This document shows, piece by piece, positions 1 through 9,653 of a DNA stretch of 64,000 bases (position 1 is its first letter; the number at the start of each line of letters is the position of its first letter). Where the stretch lies: NCBI RefSeq assembly GCF_014651995.1, contig NZ_BMXY01000005.1:62001-126000 (forward strand), in the 5' to 3' direction. Under the pieces are notes generated by a model. It saw nothing but the letters and a program-made list of their open reading frames with translations. It ran no database searches and was not told where the DNA came from. A program made the position numbers and the translations under genes. This DNA is from Cognatilysobacter xinjiangensis. Its GTDB lineage: Bacteria > Pseudomonadota > Gammaproteobacteria > Xanthomonadales > Xanthomonadaceae.

Positions 1-2949
1 CGCGAAGTCGACGTTCTCCAGCGCGCCGTGCACCACGTCGCCGAAGCGCGTGCCGCCGTAGCGCGGATCGTCGGCCGCGGCGACGCGCAGCTCGGTGGCG
101 AGGTCGAGCGGCTCGCCCGGCACCAGCGGTTCGTCGCCGGCCTCCTCGCGCTCGCCGCGCGGCAGCAGCGCCTCCACGCCGCCGCTGCCCAGGCGCGCGA
201 GTGCGCTGAACGAATAGACCGACCAGTCGCGCGCGAGCGTGCGCTGCGCATGTCGCGCACGTGGCGGCTGCGCCGGCGGCGCGGTGCGCAGCGGCGGCAG
301 GTCCAGCGTGCCGGGCGCGCGGTCGTCGACCACGATCTCCCCCGCAAGCGCGGCAATGTCACCGAGCATCGCGGTCAGCGGCGCATGCTTCTGCCCGTAC
401 AGCGGCCCCGCGCACAGCCACAGCGCGTGCTCGGCGCGGGTCAGCGCGACGTAGAGCAGCCGCGCTTCCTCGGCGTCCTCCTCGCGCCGGTGCGCGGCCT
501 TGCAGGCGTCGTCGGGCTGCAGGTGCAGCACGCGGCCGTCCTCGCCATCGACCATGCACCAGCGCGGGGTCTTCGGCGTGCCGCCGATGCCGGCGAAGGG
601 CAGGAACACGAACGGGAATTCGAGGCCCTTGCTCTTGTGCACGGTGAGGATCTGCACGCGCCGCGCGTCGGATTCCAGCCGCAACTGCTGCTCGGGATCG
701 CGATCGTCGGCGCCGGCGATGCGCGTGCGCAGCCAGTCGACGAGTGCCTGCGGCCCGAGCGCGCGCTGCGCGGCTTCCTGCAGCGCCTCGCCCAGTTGCA
801 TGAAGTCCGACAGCCTGCGCTCGCCGTCGACCAGTTCGAGAAGACGCGGCGCGGCCTGCGCGCAGAGCTCGTTGACCAGCGCGAGCGGCCCGGCGCGCAG
901 CCAGCGCTCGCGCCAGCCGATCGCGCGACCGAGCTCGCGCGCGCGCGCCACGTCGTCGCGCCCCAATGCCTCGATGCGCGTCGCATCGAAACCGACCAGC
1001 ACGGTGGCGAGCGCGGCATTGAGGCGCGGCAGGTCGCCGGGCGCGAGCAGCGCCTCGAAGATCGCCAGCAGCTCCATCGCCTGCTCGGTGGCGAACAGGC
1101 TCTGCCGGCCGGCGGCGACCGCGGGAATGCCGAGCGCGGCGAGCGCGCGCTGGATGCGCAGCGCCTCGTCGTGCTTGCGCACCAGCACCGCGATGTCGCC
1201 GGGCTCGACCGCGCGTGCATCGATCGTCAGCCGGCCCGCGGCGGCGAGCGCCAGCGTTTCGTGGATGGCTTCGGCGCAGGCCAGCGTGGCGCGCTGGCGC
1301 GAGCTCTCCGCATCGAATTCCTTGACCTCGGCGGGCGCCGACAGCCGACGCACGGTGAGCGCGGGCGCGGGCACGCTGTCGCGCAGGCAGGCGCCGTCGT
1401 CGCGGCGGCCGCCCGGCGCGACGGGAAGAAAGCGGATGCGTCCATCGACGAACGCGCCCTCGCCCGCCGTCGCGTAAAGCTGCTCGACCGCGCGCAGCAC
1501 GCAGGGCCGCGAGCGGAAGTTGCGCAGCAGCGCCGGCGCGGGCTGCGCGACCTCCCGCGCGCGCAGGTAGGTGTGCACGTCGCCGCCGCGGAAGCGGTAG
1601 ATCGCCTGCTTCGGATCGCCGATCAGCGCGAGGAACGGCGCTGGCCGCACATCGTCGTCGAGCGGCAGCAGTGCGCTGCCGTCGTCGTCGGCGAACACGC
1701 GGCGGAAGATCGACCACTGCCGCGCATCGGTGTCCTGGAATTCGTCGACCAGCGCGGCGTGGTAGCGGCGTCGCAGCGCAGCCAGCAGTGCGCGGCCATG
1801 CGCGCCATCGAGCGCATCGGCGACGCCGTCGATGAGGTCGTCGAAGCCGCGCACGCGACGCTGGCGCTTGATCTGCGCGAGCCGCCGCGCGGCCTGCGCA
1901 CGCACACGGTGCAGCAGCGCGATCCTGCGCGACTGCAGCCATGCGGCGTGTCGCTCGCATTGCTCCAGATACGCACCGACCGCGTCGAACAGCGGCGACC
2001 GCGGGCACTGCGCGAGCTTGCCCTTGTTGACGCAGGCCTCGAGCTTGGCCGTCGACAGCAGCGCGAGCTTGTCGTGCGGCGAGGACTGCAGCGCATCGCG
2101 ACGGCAGGCATCGTCGAGCGCGGCGTAGACGTCGGCGAGCGTGGGCGTCCTGTAGCTGGTCGCGCTCAGCACCTTGCCCGCGAGCGCATTGGCGATCGCG
2201 TCGCGCACCTCGTCGCCATGCGCGAGCCAGGCCACGCGCAGGGCTTCGGCGGCGGGGCGCAGGTCCGGCCGCAGCGTATCGTCCGCAGGCGGCGACGGCA
2301 GCAGCGACGGCGCCTGCAGCAACGTGCCGAGATCGGCCGCAAGATCTTCGGGCGTCTTCCACAGCGATGCGAGCAATTCGGCATCGGACGCGTCGGCGGC
2401 GAACGCACGCCACAAGTCATGCGCGACGCTCTCGCGCAGCTCGCGGTCGTCGCCCAGCATGCCGCCGGCATGGAAGGGCTCGCCGGTTTCCAGCGCGTGT
2501 TCGGCGAGCACGCGCGCGCAGAAACCGTGGATGGTGTGCACCGATGCGCCGTCGAGTTCGCGCGCGGCCTGCTGCAGGCGAAAGCGCAGCGCGACCGGGT
2601 CCTCGACGCGCTGCTGGCGTTCGACCAGGCGACGGCACAGTTCGACCTCGCCCGCGTCCTCGCCCGGCAGCACCAGCCCGGCGGCGACGCGCGCGGTGAG
2701 CTGCAGGCGGCGGCGCAGGCGCTCGCGCAATTCCTGCGTGGCCGCTTCGGTGAAGGTGACGGCGAGGATCTGCCCGACGCGCAGGCCGCGCTCGACGACG
2801 AGGCGGGTGACGATCGTCGCCAGCGTGAATGTCTTGCCGGTGCCCGCGCTCGCCTCGATCAGGCGCACGCCGGTGAGCGGCATGGTCAGGAACGCATCGG
2901 TCTCGTCGGCGGGCGCGGTCATCGGCGGTGGCAATTCGACGATGCTCAT
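1..2949 (-). CDS. recB: RecBCD enzyme subunit RecB, 3' end off window
   Basis: RecB is the 3'-5' helicase and nuclease subunit of RecBCD, which processes double-strand DNA ends in the cytoplasm. The reading frame is open from the ATG at 2949 to the left edge (983 codons seen). It shows a UvrD-type Walker A (ASAGTGKT, residues 33-40), the motif II region DEFQDTD near residue 403, IGDPKQAIYRFRGGD near 445, and HKSKGLE near 770. The visible part stops at GGTRFGDVVHGALE, where the C-terminal nuclease domain begins, so the nuclease active site lies outside the window. The ATG overlaps the recC stop by 3 bases, so recC and recB are probably translationally coupled. recD is not visible and may follow beyond the edge. 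Confidence 0.97.
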   Translation of the reverse strand, partial: MSIVELPPPMTAPADETDAFLTMPLTGVRLIEASAGTGKTFTLATIVTRLVVERGLRVGQILAVTFTEAATQELRERLRRRLQLTARVAAGLVLPGEDAGEVELCRRLVERQQRVEDPVALRFRLQQAARELDGASVHTIHGFCARVLAEHALETGEPFHAGGMLGDDRELRESVAHDLWRAFAADASDAELLASLWKTPEDLAADLGTLLQAPSLLPSPPADDTLRPDLRPAAEALRVAWLAHGDEVRDAIANALAGKVLSATSYRTPTLADVYAALDDACRRDALQSSPHDKLALLSTAKLEACVNKGKLAQCPRSPLFDAVGAYLEQCERHAAWLQSRRIALLHRVRAQAARRLAQIKRQRRVRGFDDLIDGVADALDGAHGRALLAALRRRYHAALVDEFQDTDARQWSIFRRVFADDDGSALLPLDDDVRPAPFLALIGDPKQAIYRFRGGDVHTYLRAREVAQPAPALLRNFRSRPCVLRAVEQLYATAGEGAFVDGRIRFLPVAPGGRRDDGACLRDSVPAPALTVRRLSAPAEVKEFDAESSRQRATLACAEAIHETLALAAAGRLTIDARAVEPGDIAVLVRKHDEALRIQRALAALGIPAVAAGRQSLFATEQAMELLAIFEALLAPGDLPRLNAALATVLVGFDATRIEALGRDDVARARELGRAIGWRERWLRAGPLALVNELCAQAAPRLLELVDGERRLSDFMQLGEALQEAAQRALGPQALVDWLRTRIAGADDRDPEQQLRLESDARRVQILTVHKSKGLEFPFVFLPFAGIGGTPKTPRWCMVDGEDGRVLHLQPDDACKAAHRREEDAEEARLLYVALTRAEHALWLCAGPLYGQKHAPLTAMLGDIAALAGEIVVDDRAPGTLDLPPLRTAPPAQPPRARHAQRTLARDWSVYSFSALARLGSGGVEALLPRGEREEAGDEPLVPGEPLDLATELRVAAADDPRYGGTRFGDVVHGALENVDFA

Positions 2950-5900
2950 GCGTCGATCTCCGCGCGCGCATGCAGCACCGCGTCGAACACGCGGCGAGCG
3001 AGCGTCTGGAACTGTTCGGCGGCGTCCTCGCGCGCGAACGGATCGCGGCCGCGCAGCGTGAGCCGTGCCGACGGCGTGCCGCCCTCGGCCCAGATGCGCA
3101 GGCCGAGCCAGCGATCGCGCGCGGCGCGCCAGGCGCGATCGTCCTGGCCGTCGTACCAGGCCCAGCCGGCGTAGGCGCCGAACGGCAGCGGCTCGGCGAA
3201 ACCGTCGGCACGCAGGGCGAGCAGCGTCGACAGCGCCGCACGGGCCTGCGCGGGCGACACCGGCGCGCGCTCGATCAGCTCGATGCGGCCTTCGCGCGGC
3301 ACGAACTGCACCAGCGGCAACGCGCGGCCGAGCGCACAGGCCACCAGCCAGTCGAGCCCGTGGGAGATCTGCGTCGGGCCGTTGAGCTCGTCGAAGCGAC
3401 GCCGTGCAAGGCCGCGCGCATGCACGTCGCGCAGGCGCCCGTGCAGCAGCGTGTCGCCGAGTTCCAGCTCGAAGCCCAATTCCTCGGCTTCGCCGTCGCG
3501 CCAGCCGGTGAAGAGCTCGGCGAACGGGCGCACTTGCTCGATGACGTCATCCAGCACGCCCAGCCCGTATACGCCGCCGGGCAGCATGCCCTGCGCGCGC
3601 AGGCGGCGCGGGAGCTGCTGCGTGCGACCGGTGACCTGTGCATCGAACACGGCCTCGCGCAGGCGGTCGGCGGCGCGCGGCTCGAGCACCAGCGGCTCGA
3701 CGTCGATCACCGGTGCGCCGGGCTCGGGCAGCCGCAGTTGCAGGCGCTGACGCAGGAAGGCGTCGGGCGGGCTGCGCAGGAATGCGGCGAGCTCGCGCAG
3801 CGCGACTTCGCGCGCCGGCGGATCCGGCGGCGGCAGCGGTGTGGTTACCCACGGCGGCGTCTCGCGGCGGCGCAGCGGATTGACCCGCGCGGCGGCCTGC
3901 CATTCTTCGCGATAGCTGAAGCGGCGCGGCTCGATGCCGTCGCCGTCGGCGCCGAAGGCTTCGGCGCAGAACGGCTGCAGCGGGTGCCGCACGACCAGCC
4001 GCCGGCGCGCGCCGGCCGGATCGGCGTGGTAGCTCGATGCGACATCGAGCAACTCGTTGACCAGCACCGACGGCTCGCGCGCGCTGCCGTCGCGCGGATC
4101 GGCGCCGAGGTAGCTCAGGTAGAAGACGTCGTTCGCGGAGGCGAGCAGTTGCAGGAACATGAAGCGGTCGTCGTCGCGCAGCGAGCGGTCGCCGCGACGG
4201 CGATGCGGGCCGTCGAGTTCGCGCACCAGCTGGTCGATGCCGCCGCCCGGATCGCAGCGCGGGAACTCACAGTCGTTGAGGCCGAGGATGCAGATCGCGC
4301 GGAACGGCAGCAGGCGCATCGGCACCATGCGGCCGAAGCTCACGCCGCCGCTGAGCAGCGACGCGCGCGTGTCCGGCTCGGCGAGGCGCGCGTCGAAATG
4401 CGCACGCACCACCTCGGGTTCGAGCGGCAGCGTGAGCTGCGCGCGGCGCGCGTCCTCGGCGAAGTCGTCGATGAGCGTGCGCAGGCGCGCGAGCGCGCGC
4501 TCGTCGGCGGCGTCGCGCGGGCGCTCGGGAAACAGCGCGGCGAGCAGGCCCAGCAGGCGCTCGCGCCATTGCTCCGCGCCCATCGCGTTCGACAGCACAC
4601 GCTCGTAACGCGTGAGCACGCGCAGCAGGCCGATCAGCGTATCGAGCGCGGCGAGATCGCCGCCTTCCAGGTCCGGCCAGCCGGCGACGTCGCCGATCAG
4701 CGCGTCCGAACCGGTGGCATGGCCGATCAGCAGGCGATCGAGCGCGAACTGCCAGGTGTGGATCGCATCGTCCGGCGCGCCGTGGCGCGCGCGATGGCCG
4801 CCGTCGAGGCCCCAGCAGGCGCCAGCGTCCTCCAGCCATTCGCGCAGGCGGTCGAGCGCGGCGGGTTCCAGCCCGGCGTGCTGCGCGATCGCGGGCGTGG
4901 CCAGCAGGTCGAGCACCTCGTTGAGGCCGAGGCGCGAAATCGGCAGCGCGAGCAGGCGCGAGAACACCTCGGCCAGCGGCTCGCTGGCGAGCGGGCTGGT
5001 GTCGGCCAGCGTGTAGGGAATGAAGTCAGTGCGGCCGCGTACGCCACCGAACACCGCCTCGATGTACGGCACGTACGGATCGATGTCGGGCGAGAGCACG
5101 GCGATCTCGCGCGGCTGCAGCGGCGGATCGAAGGCCTCGCTCTCCAGCAGCGCACGCAGCTGGTCGTGCAGCACCTGCACCTCGCGAAGGCGGGTGTGGC
5201 AGGCGTGCACCTGCAGGCTCGCGTCGCTGCGGTCGAGCGTCTCGCGCCACGGCGTCGCGGGCGGCGGGCGGCGATGCAGCAGGTCGCGCTTGAGGCGCTG
5301 CAGCAGCGTTTCCGCCGCTTCGTCGAAGCCGCGCTGCTCGGGATCGTCGTAGACGCCGAGCTCGAAGGAGGGATGCACGGTCTCGTAGCCGCCGAGCACG
5401 GCCATGAAGTCGCGGCCCGATGCGCCCCAGGCCTGCAGCAGCGGGTTGTCCTCGACGTCGAGCATGTCGCCGAACGCGGCGGCTTCGCCGAGCTCGAGCC
5501 GATGCGGCAGCGTGCGCACGTCGCCCCAGTACGCGGCCACCGGCGAAGGCAGGTAGAAGTGCAGCGGGCCGACGCGCGCAGCGCTCGCGATCACCCGCAG
5601 CGTGTCGGGCGAGACGTTGAGCGTGGCGAACACGAACAGCCGCGCCGGCATGCCGGCAGGCACGCCGTCGGCCTCGGCGCCGAAGCGGTCGAGGTAGTGC
5701 TGGATGCGGCGCGCGCGGTGCGGGCGGTCGCTCCCCAGCCGCCGCCACAGCGCGGCCTGCGGATCGCGCGGCGACTGGCCCGCGTCCCAGGCCAGCATCC
5801 AGTCGCGGCGCCAGGCCTGATAGCGGTCGAAGGTGGCGGCGAGCTCGCCGGCCAGCGACCACGCCTTGAGCGCGTCGTACTCGTCGGTGCCCGCGGACAG

Positions 5901-6269
5901 GTACGTGCGCAGCGGCCGCAGCGCCGGATCGCGCATCGCGCGCTCGTCGGCCAGCAGCGCGTACAGGCGCCAGCGCATCGCCTCGAAGTCGAGGTCGTCG
6001 GCGGCGCCATCGACGTTCGCGTCCAGCACGCGCGCGACGAATTCGCCGGGGGTCAGGAACTCGATGTTGGCGGCGATGCCGTGCGCCTGCGCCAGCGTGG
6101 CCTGCAGCCAGCGGCGCATCGAGGGCTGCGGGATCAGCACGAGGTCCGGCGCCAGCAGGGCCTGCCCGGCCGCCGGCCTCCGGAGTTCCTCGGCCATCAG
6201 CCCGGCGAGGATTTCCAGCGAATTCGAGTGGTACAGGCGGAAATCGGGGGCCGCGGCCATGGGCGCCAT
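2946..6269 (-). CDS. recC: RecBCD enzyme subunit RecC
   Basis: RecC is the Chi-recognition and scaffold subunit of RecBCD. The protein has 1107 residues, close to the usual 1100-1150. The N-terminus (FRLYHSNSLEILAGLMAEEL) and segments such as PQPSMRRWLQATLAQAHGIAANIEFLTP, split here as PQPSMRRWL and ANIEFLTPGEF, are typical of the family. VLSPDIDPYVPYIEAVFG and ILGLNDCEFPR are further RecC hallmarks. The start is either ATG 6269 or ATG 6260; neither has a strong ribosome binding site. The gene reads into recB with a short overlap. It is the first visible gene of the unit, transcribed away from the mla operon. Confidence 0.96.
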   Translation of the reverse strand: MAPMAAAPDFRLYHSNSLEILAGLMAEELRRPAAGQALLAPDLVLIPQPSMRRWLQATLAQAHGIAANIEFLTPGEFVARVLDANVDGAADDLDFEAMRWRLYALLADERAMRDPALRPLRTYLSAGTDEYDALKAWSLAGELAATFDRYQAWRRDWMLAWDAGQSPRDPQAALWRRLGSDRPHRARRIQHYLDRFGAEADGVPAGMPARLFVFATLNVSPDTLRVIASAARVGPLHFYLPSPVAAYWGDVRTLPHRLELGEAAAFGDMLDVEDNPLLQAWGASGRDFMAVLGGYETVHPSFELGVYDDPEQRGFDEAAETLLQRLKRDLLHRRPPPATPWRETLDRSDASLQVHACHTRLREVQVLHDQLRALLESEAFDPPLQPREIAVLSPDIDPYVPYIEAVFGGVRGRTDFIPYTLADTSPLASEPLAEVFSRLLALPISRLGLNEVLDLLATPAIAQHAGLEPAALDRLREWLEDAGACWGLDGGHRARHGAPDDAIHTWQFALDRLLIGHATGSDALIGDVAGWPDLEGGDLAALDTLIGLLRVLTRYERVLSNAMGAEQWRERLLGLLAALFPERPRDAADERALARLRTLIDDFAEDARRAQLTLPLEPEVVRAHFDARLAEPDTRASLLSGGVSFGRMVPMRLLPFRAICILGLNDCEFPRCDPGGGIDQLVRELDGPHRRRGDRSLRDDDRFMFLQLLASANDVFYLSYLGADPRDGSAREPSVLVNELLDVASSYHADPAGARRRLVVRHPLQPFCAEAFGADGDGIEPRRFSYREEWQAAARVNPLRRRETPPWVTTPLPPPDPPAREVALRELAAFLRSPPDAFLRQRLQLRLPEPGAPVIDVEPLVLEPRAADRLREAVFDAQVTGRTQQLPRRLRAQGMLPGGVYGLGVLDDVIEQVRPFAELFTGWRDGEAEELGFELELGDTLLHGRLRDVHARGLARRRFDELNGPTQISHGLDWLVACALGRALPLVQFVPREGRIELIERAPVSPAQARAALSTLLALRADGFAEPLPFGAYAGWAWYDGQDDRAWRAARDRWLGLRIWAEGGTPSARLTLRGRDPFAREDAAEQFQTLARRVFDAVLHARAEIDA

Positions 6270-6534
6270 CTTGCCGCAGGATGTCGCAGCCGGTGAGATA
6301 CGGGACTCACACGGCACCGAGACTGCGCGCTCGCGTCGCGAACGGCGACGAAGGTGCAGGCATTTCCCATCGTGCCGAGACGGCGCGGACGAACGACGCA
6401 CCCGCTGCCCGCAACGCCCCGTTCCGCGCGGCAGTGGTCCACCGCGGCACGCCCTGCGACAATGCGCGCCTCCCGGCCTGTTCAGCCGCGCGCCCGTAGC
6501 CTTCGCTGCCACCCGCGCGCCCGCGCCCGATCCC

Positions 6535-7326
6535 ATGACCCAGACGTCTCCCATCGTCGCCCTTCGCGGGCTGCGCCTCGCGCGCGGCGAACGCACGATC
6601 CTGCGCGACGTCGACCTCCTGGTCGAGCCGGGGCAGGTGGTCGCCGTGCTGGGCCCGTCGGGCTGCGGCAAGTCCACGCTGATGGCCGCGCTCACCGGCG
6701 AGCTCGCGCCGGCCGACGGCTCGGTCGAGGTGCTGGGCCGGCCGATGCCGCGTGGCGGCCGCGAACTGCTCGAGCTGCGCCGCGGCATCGGCGTGCTGCT
6801 GCAGGGCAATGGCCTGCTCACCGACCTCACCGTCGCCGAGAACGTGGCGCTGCCGCTGCGCACGCATACCGACCTGCCCGACGCGGTGATCCGCCGCCTG
6901 GTCGAGATGAAGCTTCACGCGGTCGGCCTGCGCGCCGCCGCCGACGCCTATCCGCGCGAGCTCTCCGGCGGCATGGCGCGCCGCGTCGCGCTGGCCCGCG
7001 CGCTGGCGCTCGACCCGCCGCTGATGATCTACGACGAGCCCCTGACCGGCCTCGACCCGATCGCTTCGGGCGTGGTGATGTCGCTGGTGCGCCGCCTCAA
7101 CGACACGCTGGGGCTGACCAGCATCGTGGTCACGCACCACGTGCACGAGACGCTGCCGGTCGCCGACCGTGCGCTGGTCATCGCCAACGGCCGCATCGTG
7201 TTCGCCGGTACGCCGGCGGAACTCGAGAAGTCGGACGATCCGTTCGTGCAGCAGTTCCTGCGCGGCGCACCCGACGGCCCGATCGCCTTCGATGCCGCGC
7301 CACGCGTGGCGGGAGCCGCCGCCTGA
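6535..7326 (+). CDS. mlaF: Phospholipid ABC transporter ATP-binding protein MlaF
   Basis: MlaF is the cytoplasmic ATPase of the MlaFEDB complex, which moves phospholipids between the inner membrane and periplasmic MlaC. The 263-residue protein has Walker A GPSGCGKST near residue 41, a Q-loop (LLQGNGLL), the ABC signature LSGGMARR near 143, Walker B LMIYDEPLTGLDP near 163, and the switch His in VVTHH. It opens a six-gene mla operon. Its stop overlaps the mlaE start (TGATG). No clear Shine-Dalgarno precedes ATG 6535, but the next in-frame ATG would remove the N-terminal strand. Confidence 0.95.
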   Translation: MTQTSPIVALRGLRLARGERTILRDVDLLVEPGQVVAVLGPSGCGKSTLMAALTGELAPADGSVEVLGRPMPRGGRELLELRRGIGVLLQGNGLLTDLTVAENVALPLRTHTDLPDAVIRRLVEMKLHAVGLRAAADAYPRELSGGMARRVALARALALDPPLMIYDEPLTGLDPIASGVVMSLVRRLNDTLGLTSIVVTHHVHETLPVADRALVIANGRIVFAGTPAELEKSDDPFVQQFLRGAPDGPIAFDAAPRVAGAAA

Positions 7327-8072
7327 TGTTCGCGTCCACCGTCCGCACGCTCGGCCAGGCCGGGCTGTTCTCCTTCTCGGTGCTGCGCGCGAGCCGGCCG
7401 ACCGCCGACTTCCTGCGCGAGCTGGTGCGCGAGATCTACAAGATCGGCGCGCGCTCGCTGCCCATCATCCTGGTCGGCGGCGCCTTCGTCGGCCTGTCGC
7501 TCACGCTGCTGGGCTACAAGGCGCTGACCACCTACGGCGCGGCCAACCAGGTCAGCGCGCTACTCGGGCTGGGCATGTACCGCGAGCTCGCGCCGGTGCT
7601 GACGGCGCTGCTGTTCGTCGGCCGCGCGGGCAGCTCGATCGCCGCCGAACTGGGCCTGATGCGCGCGACCGACCAGATCACCGCGCTCGGCCTGATGGGC
7701 ATCGATCCGGTCGGCAAGGCGGTGGCGCCGCGCTTCTGGGCGGCGGTGCTAAGCGTGCCGCTGCTCACCGGTTTCTTCTGCGCCGCCGGCATCGTCGCGA
7801 GCTACCTGGAAGCGGTGCACGTGATCGGCCTGGAGGCCGGCCCGTTCTGGCAGGTGATGCGCGACGCGGTCGACTTCCGCGACGACTTCCTGGTCGCGCT
7901 GCAGAAGGCCGCGGTGTTCGGCGCGCTGTCGGCCTGGGTGGCGGCTTTCGTCGGCTACCACGCCGAGCCGACCATCGAAGGCACCTCGCTCGCCACCACG
8001 CGTGCGGTGGTCAATGCCTCGCTGCTGGTGCTGATGTTCAACTTCGTGCTGTCGGCGCTGCTGTTCAGATGA
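7326..8072 (+). CDS. mlaE: Phospholipid ABC transporter permease MlaE
   Basis: This is the inner-membrane permease of the Mla system: 248 residues with an amphipathic N-terminus followed by five or so hydrophobic segments (for example IILVGGAFVGLSLTLLGY and LVLMFNFVLSALLF). The conserved MlaE signature ELAPVLTALLFVGRAGSSIAAELG is present near residues 87-110. The start overlaps the mlaF stop by one base, consistent with coupling. It is followed by a gap of about 100 bases before mlaD. Confidence 0.95.
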   Translation: MFASTVRTLGQAGLFSFSVLRASRPTADFLRELVREIYKIGARSLPIILVGGAFVGLSLTLLGYKALTTYGAANQVSALLGLGMYRELAPVLTALLFVGRAGSSIAAELGLMRATDQITALGLMGIDPVGKAVAPRFWAAVLSVPLLTGFFCAAGIVASYLEAVHVIGLEAGPFWQVMRDAVDFRDDFLVALQKAAVFGALSAWVAAFVGYHAEPTIEGTSLATTRAVVNASLLVLMFNFVLSALLFR

Positions 8073-8174
8073 TGCGAGCCCCTCGCAAAGGCCCGCACAT
8101 CCCTGTGCGGACTCTTCGAAAGAAGCCTTATGAATCCGGCGCGCCGCGCGCCACGTAACGTCGGGAAACGATCC

Positions 8175-8684
8175 ATGCGCAGTCCACGAATCGAATTCGC
8201 CGTCGGCGCCTTCCTGCTGCTCGCGCTCGCGACGCTGCTGGTGCTGGCCATCGCCTCCACCAACAGCCGCTGGGGCGGCGCGGGCGATACCTATGCGATC
8301 AAGGCGCGTTTCTCCAACATCGGCGCGCTGCGGCCGAACGCGCCGGTGAAGATCGGCGGCGTGAACGTCGGTCAGGTGGCCGACATTCAGCTCGACCCCG
8401 TTAAATACGACTCCGTCGTGACGCTCGCGATCCAGGGGAAGTACAAGGACCTGCCGTCCGACACCGCCGCCGGCATCCTCACCAATGGCCTGCTCGGCGA
8501 AAGCTACGTCGGCCTCACGCCCGGCGGCGACCCCACGCCGCTCAAGCCCGGCGACGAGCTCTACCTCACGCAACCGGCCGTCGACCTGATCCAGCTCGTC
8601 GGCAAGTACATGTTCAGCGGTGCGGGCAAACCCGCGGACGGCGGCGACGCCGACGCGGGTGCCGACGCCGCCACCCAGGAGTGA
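8175..8684 (+). CDS. mlaD: Outer-membrane lipid asymmetry protein MlaD (MCE domain)
   Basis: MlaD forms the inner-membrane-anchored hexameric ring that receives or delivers lipids. The 169-residue protein has one N-terminal membrane anchor (FAVGAFLLLALATLLVLAIA) followed by an MCE domain (YAIKARFSNIGALRPNAPVKIGG region; GLLGESYVGLTPGG). ATG 8175 is chosen because GGGAAAC lies 6-12 bases upstream and because the E. coli protein starts just before the same anchor. An upstream in-frame ATG at 8130 would add 15 basic residues. The C-terminus is rich in Asp, Gly and Ala. Confidence 0.93.
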   Translation: MRSPRIEFAVGAFLLLALATLLVLAIASTNSRWGGAGDTYAIKARFSNIGALRPNAPVKIGGVNVGQVADIQLDPVKYDSVVTLAIQGKYKDLPSDTAAGILTNGLLGESYVGLTPGGDPTPLKPGDELYLTQPAVDLIQLVGKYMFSGAGKPADGGDADAGADAATQE

Positions 8685-8689
8685 TACCG

Positions 8690-9343
8690 ATGAAGCGCAC
8701 CGCCCTCGTCCTCATGCTGTCCGCCGTGTTCGCTGCTGCCGCGCCCGTCGCCACGGTCGTCGCCGCGCCCGCCGCGCCCGCGACCGCCAAGCCGGTCGGT
8801 GGCGCCGGCCGGCTCGTGCTCGACAACAGCACGCGCATCCTCAACACGCTGGAAACCCGCCGCGGCGAGTTCCAGAAGAACCGCGCCGCGCTCAAGCAGT
8901 TCGTCAGCGGCGAGTTCAACCAGATGTTCGACCGCAACTACGCGGCGCGCCTGGTGCTGGGCGCGCACGGCCGCGGCGCATCGGACGCCGACGTCGCCAA
9001 GTTCGCCGACGCGCTGAGCGAGAACCTCATGCAGCGTTACGGCTCCTCGCTGCTGGACTTCAACACCAAGCTGACGGTGCGCCTGAAGTCGGAGACGACG
9101 GTCGCCAACGGCCGCGCGACCAAGGTGTCCACCCAGATGCTGCGCCAGGGCGGCGAGCCGATTCCGGTCGACTACCTGATGCACCAGGTCAACGGCCAGT
9201 GGAAGGTGTTCGACGTGCTGGTGGAAGGCGTGAGCTTCGTGCAGACCTTCCGCAACCAGTTCGACGGCCCGCTCTCGCGTGGCTCGATCGCACAGGTGGC
9301 CGCCGACCTGCGCGCCGGCAAGATCAAGGCGGACGCACGATGA
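8690..9343 (+). CDS. mlaC: Periplasmic phospholipid carrier MlaC
   Basis: MlaC (Tgt2/MlaC family) shuttles phospholipid across the periplasm between MlaA and MlaFEDB. The 217-residue protein has a Sec signal peptide (KRTALVLMLSAVFAAAAPVA) and the family core with FNQMFDRNYAARLVLG and PVDYLMHQVNGQWKVFDVLVEGVS. ATG 8690 is preferred over GTG 8681 because AGGAG at 8677-8681 is 8 bases upstream. The ribosome binding site lies in the end of mlaD. Confidence 0.94.
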   Translation: MKRTALVLMLSAVFAAAAPVATVVAAPAAPATAKPVGGAGRLVLDNSTRILNTLETRRGEFQKNRAALKQFVSGEFNQMFDRNYAARLVLGAHGRGASDADVAKFADALSENLMQRYGSSLLDFNTKLTVRLKSETTVANGRATKVSTQMLRQGGEPIPVDYLMHQVNGQWKVFDVLVEGVSFVQTFRNQFDGPLSRGSIAQVAADLRAGKIKADAR

Positions 9344-9615
9344 GCGCCGCGCGCGTCCGCCGCGATGGCGACGTGCTGAAGATCGACGGCCGCCTCGACC
9401 GGGCGGCCGTCGCCGCATCCTGGCGCGCGCTGCAGCCGCTGCGCGCGGGCGCGACGTCGGTGGATCTCGCCGGCGTCGAGGCCGTCGACAGCGCGGGCCT
9501 CGCGCTGCTGGCCGAACTTGCGGCGAACGGCCTGCGCATCGACGGCGAACCGGCCGGCCTGGCCGAGCTGCGCGCCGCCTATCGCCTTGATGGATCGCTG
9601 GGTTTCGGCGCCTGA
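9340..9615 (+). CDS. mlaB: STAS-domain protein MlaB
   Basis: MlaB is the small cytoplasmic STAS subunit that binds MlaF. The 91-residue protein carries the STAS signature SVDLAGVEAVDSAGLALLAELA (two strands and the helix with the conserved Asp-Ser). The ATG overlaps the mlaC stop as ATGA, so it is coupled to mlaC. Only 38 bases separate it from mlaA. Confidence 0.9.
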   Translation: MSAARVRRDGDVLKIDGRLDRAAVAASWRALQPLRAGATSVDLAGVEAVDSAGLALLAELAANGLRIDGEPAGLAELRAAYRLDGSLGFGA

Positions 9616-9653
9616 CGGACCGGACCCCGGGGCCACCCCGCTAAACTCCGCGC

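Noticed and set aside
28-6296. Very long plus-strand open frames opposite recB and recC
   Set aside because: They are antisense shadows caused by high GC; the minus-strand frames have clear RecB and RecC motifs.
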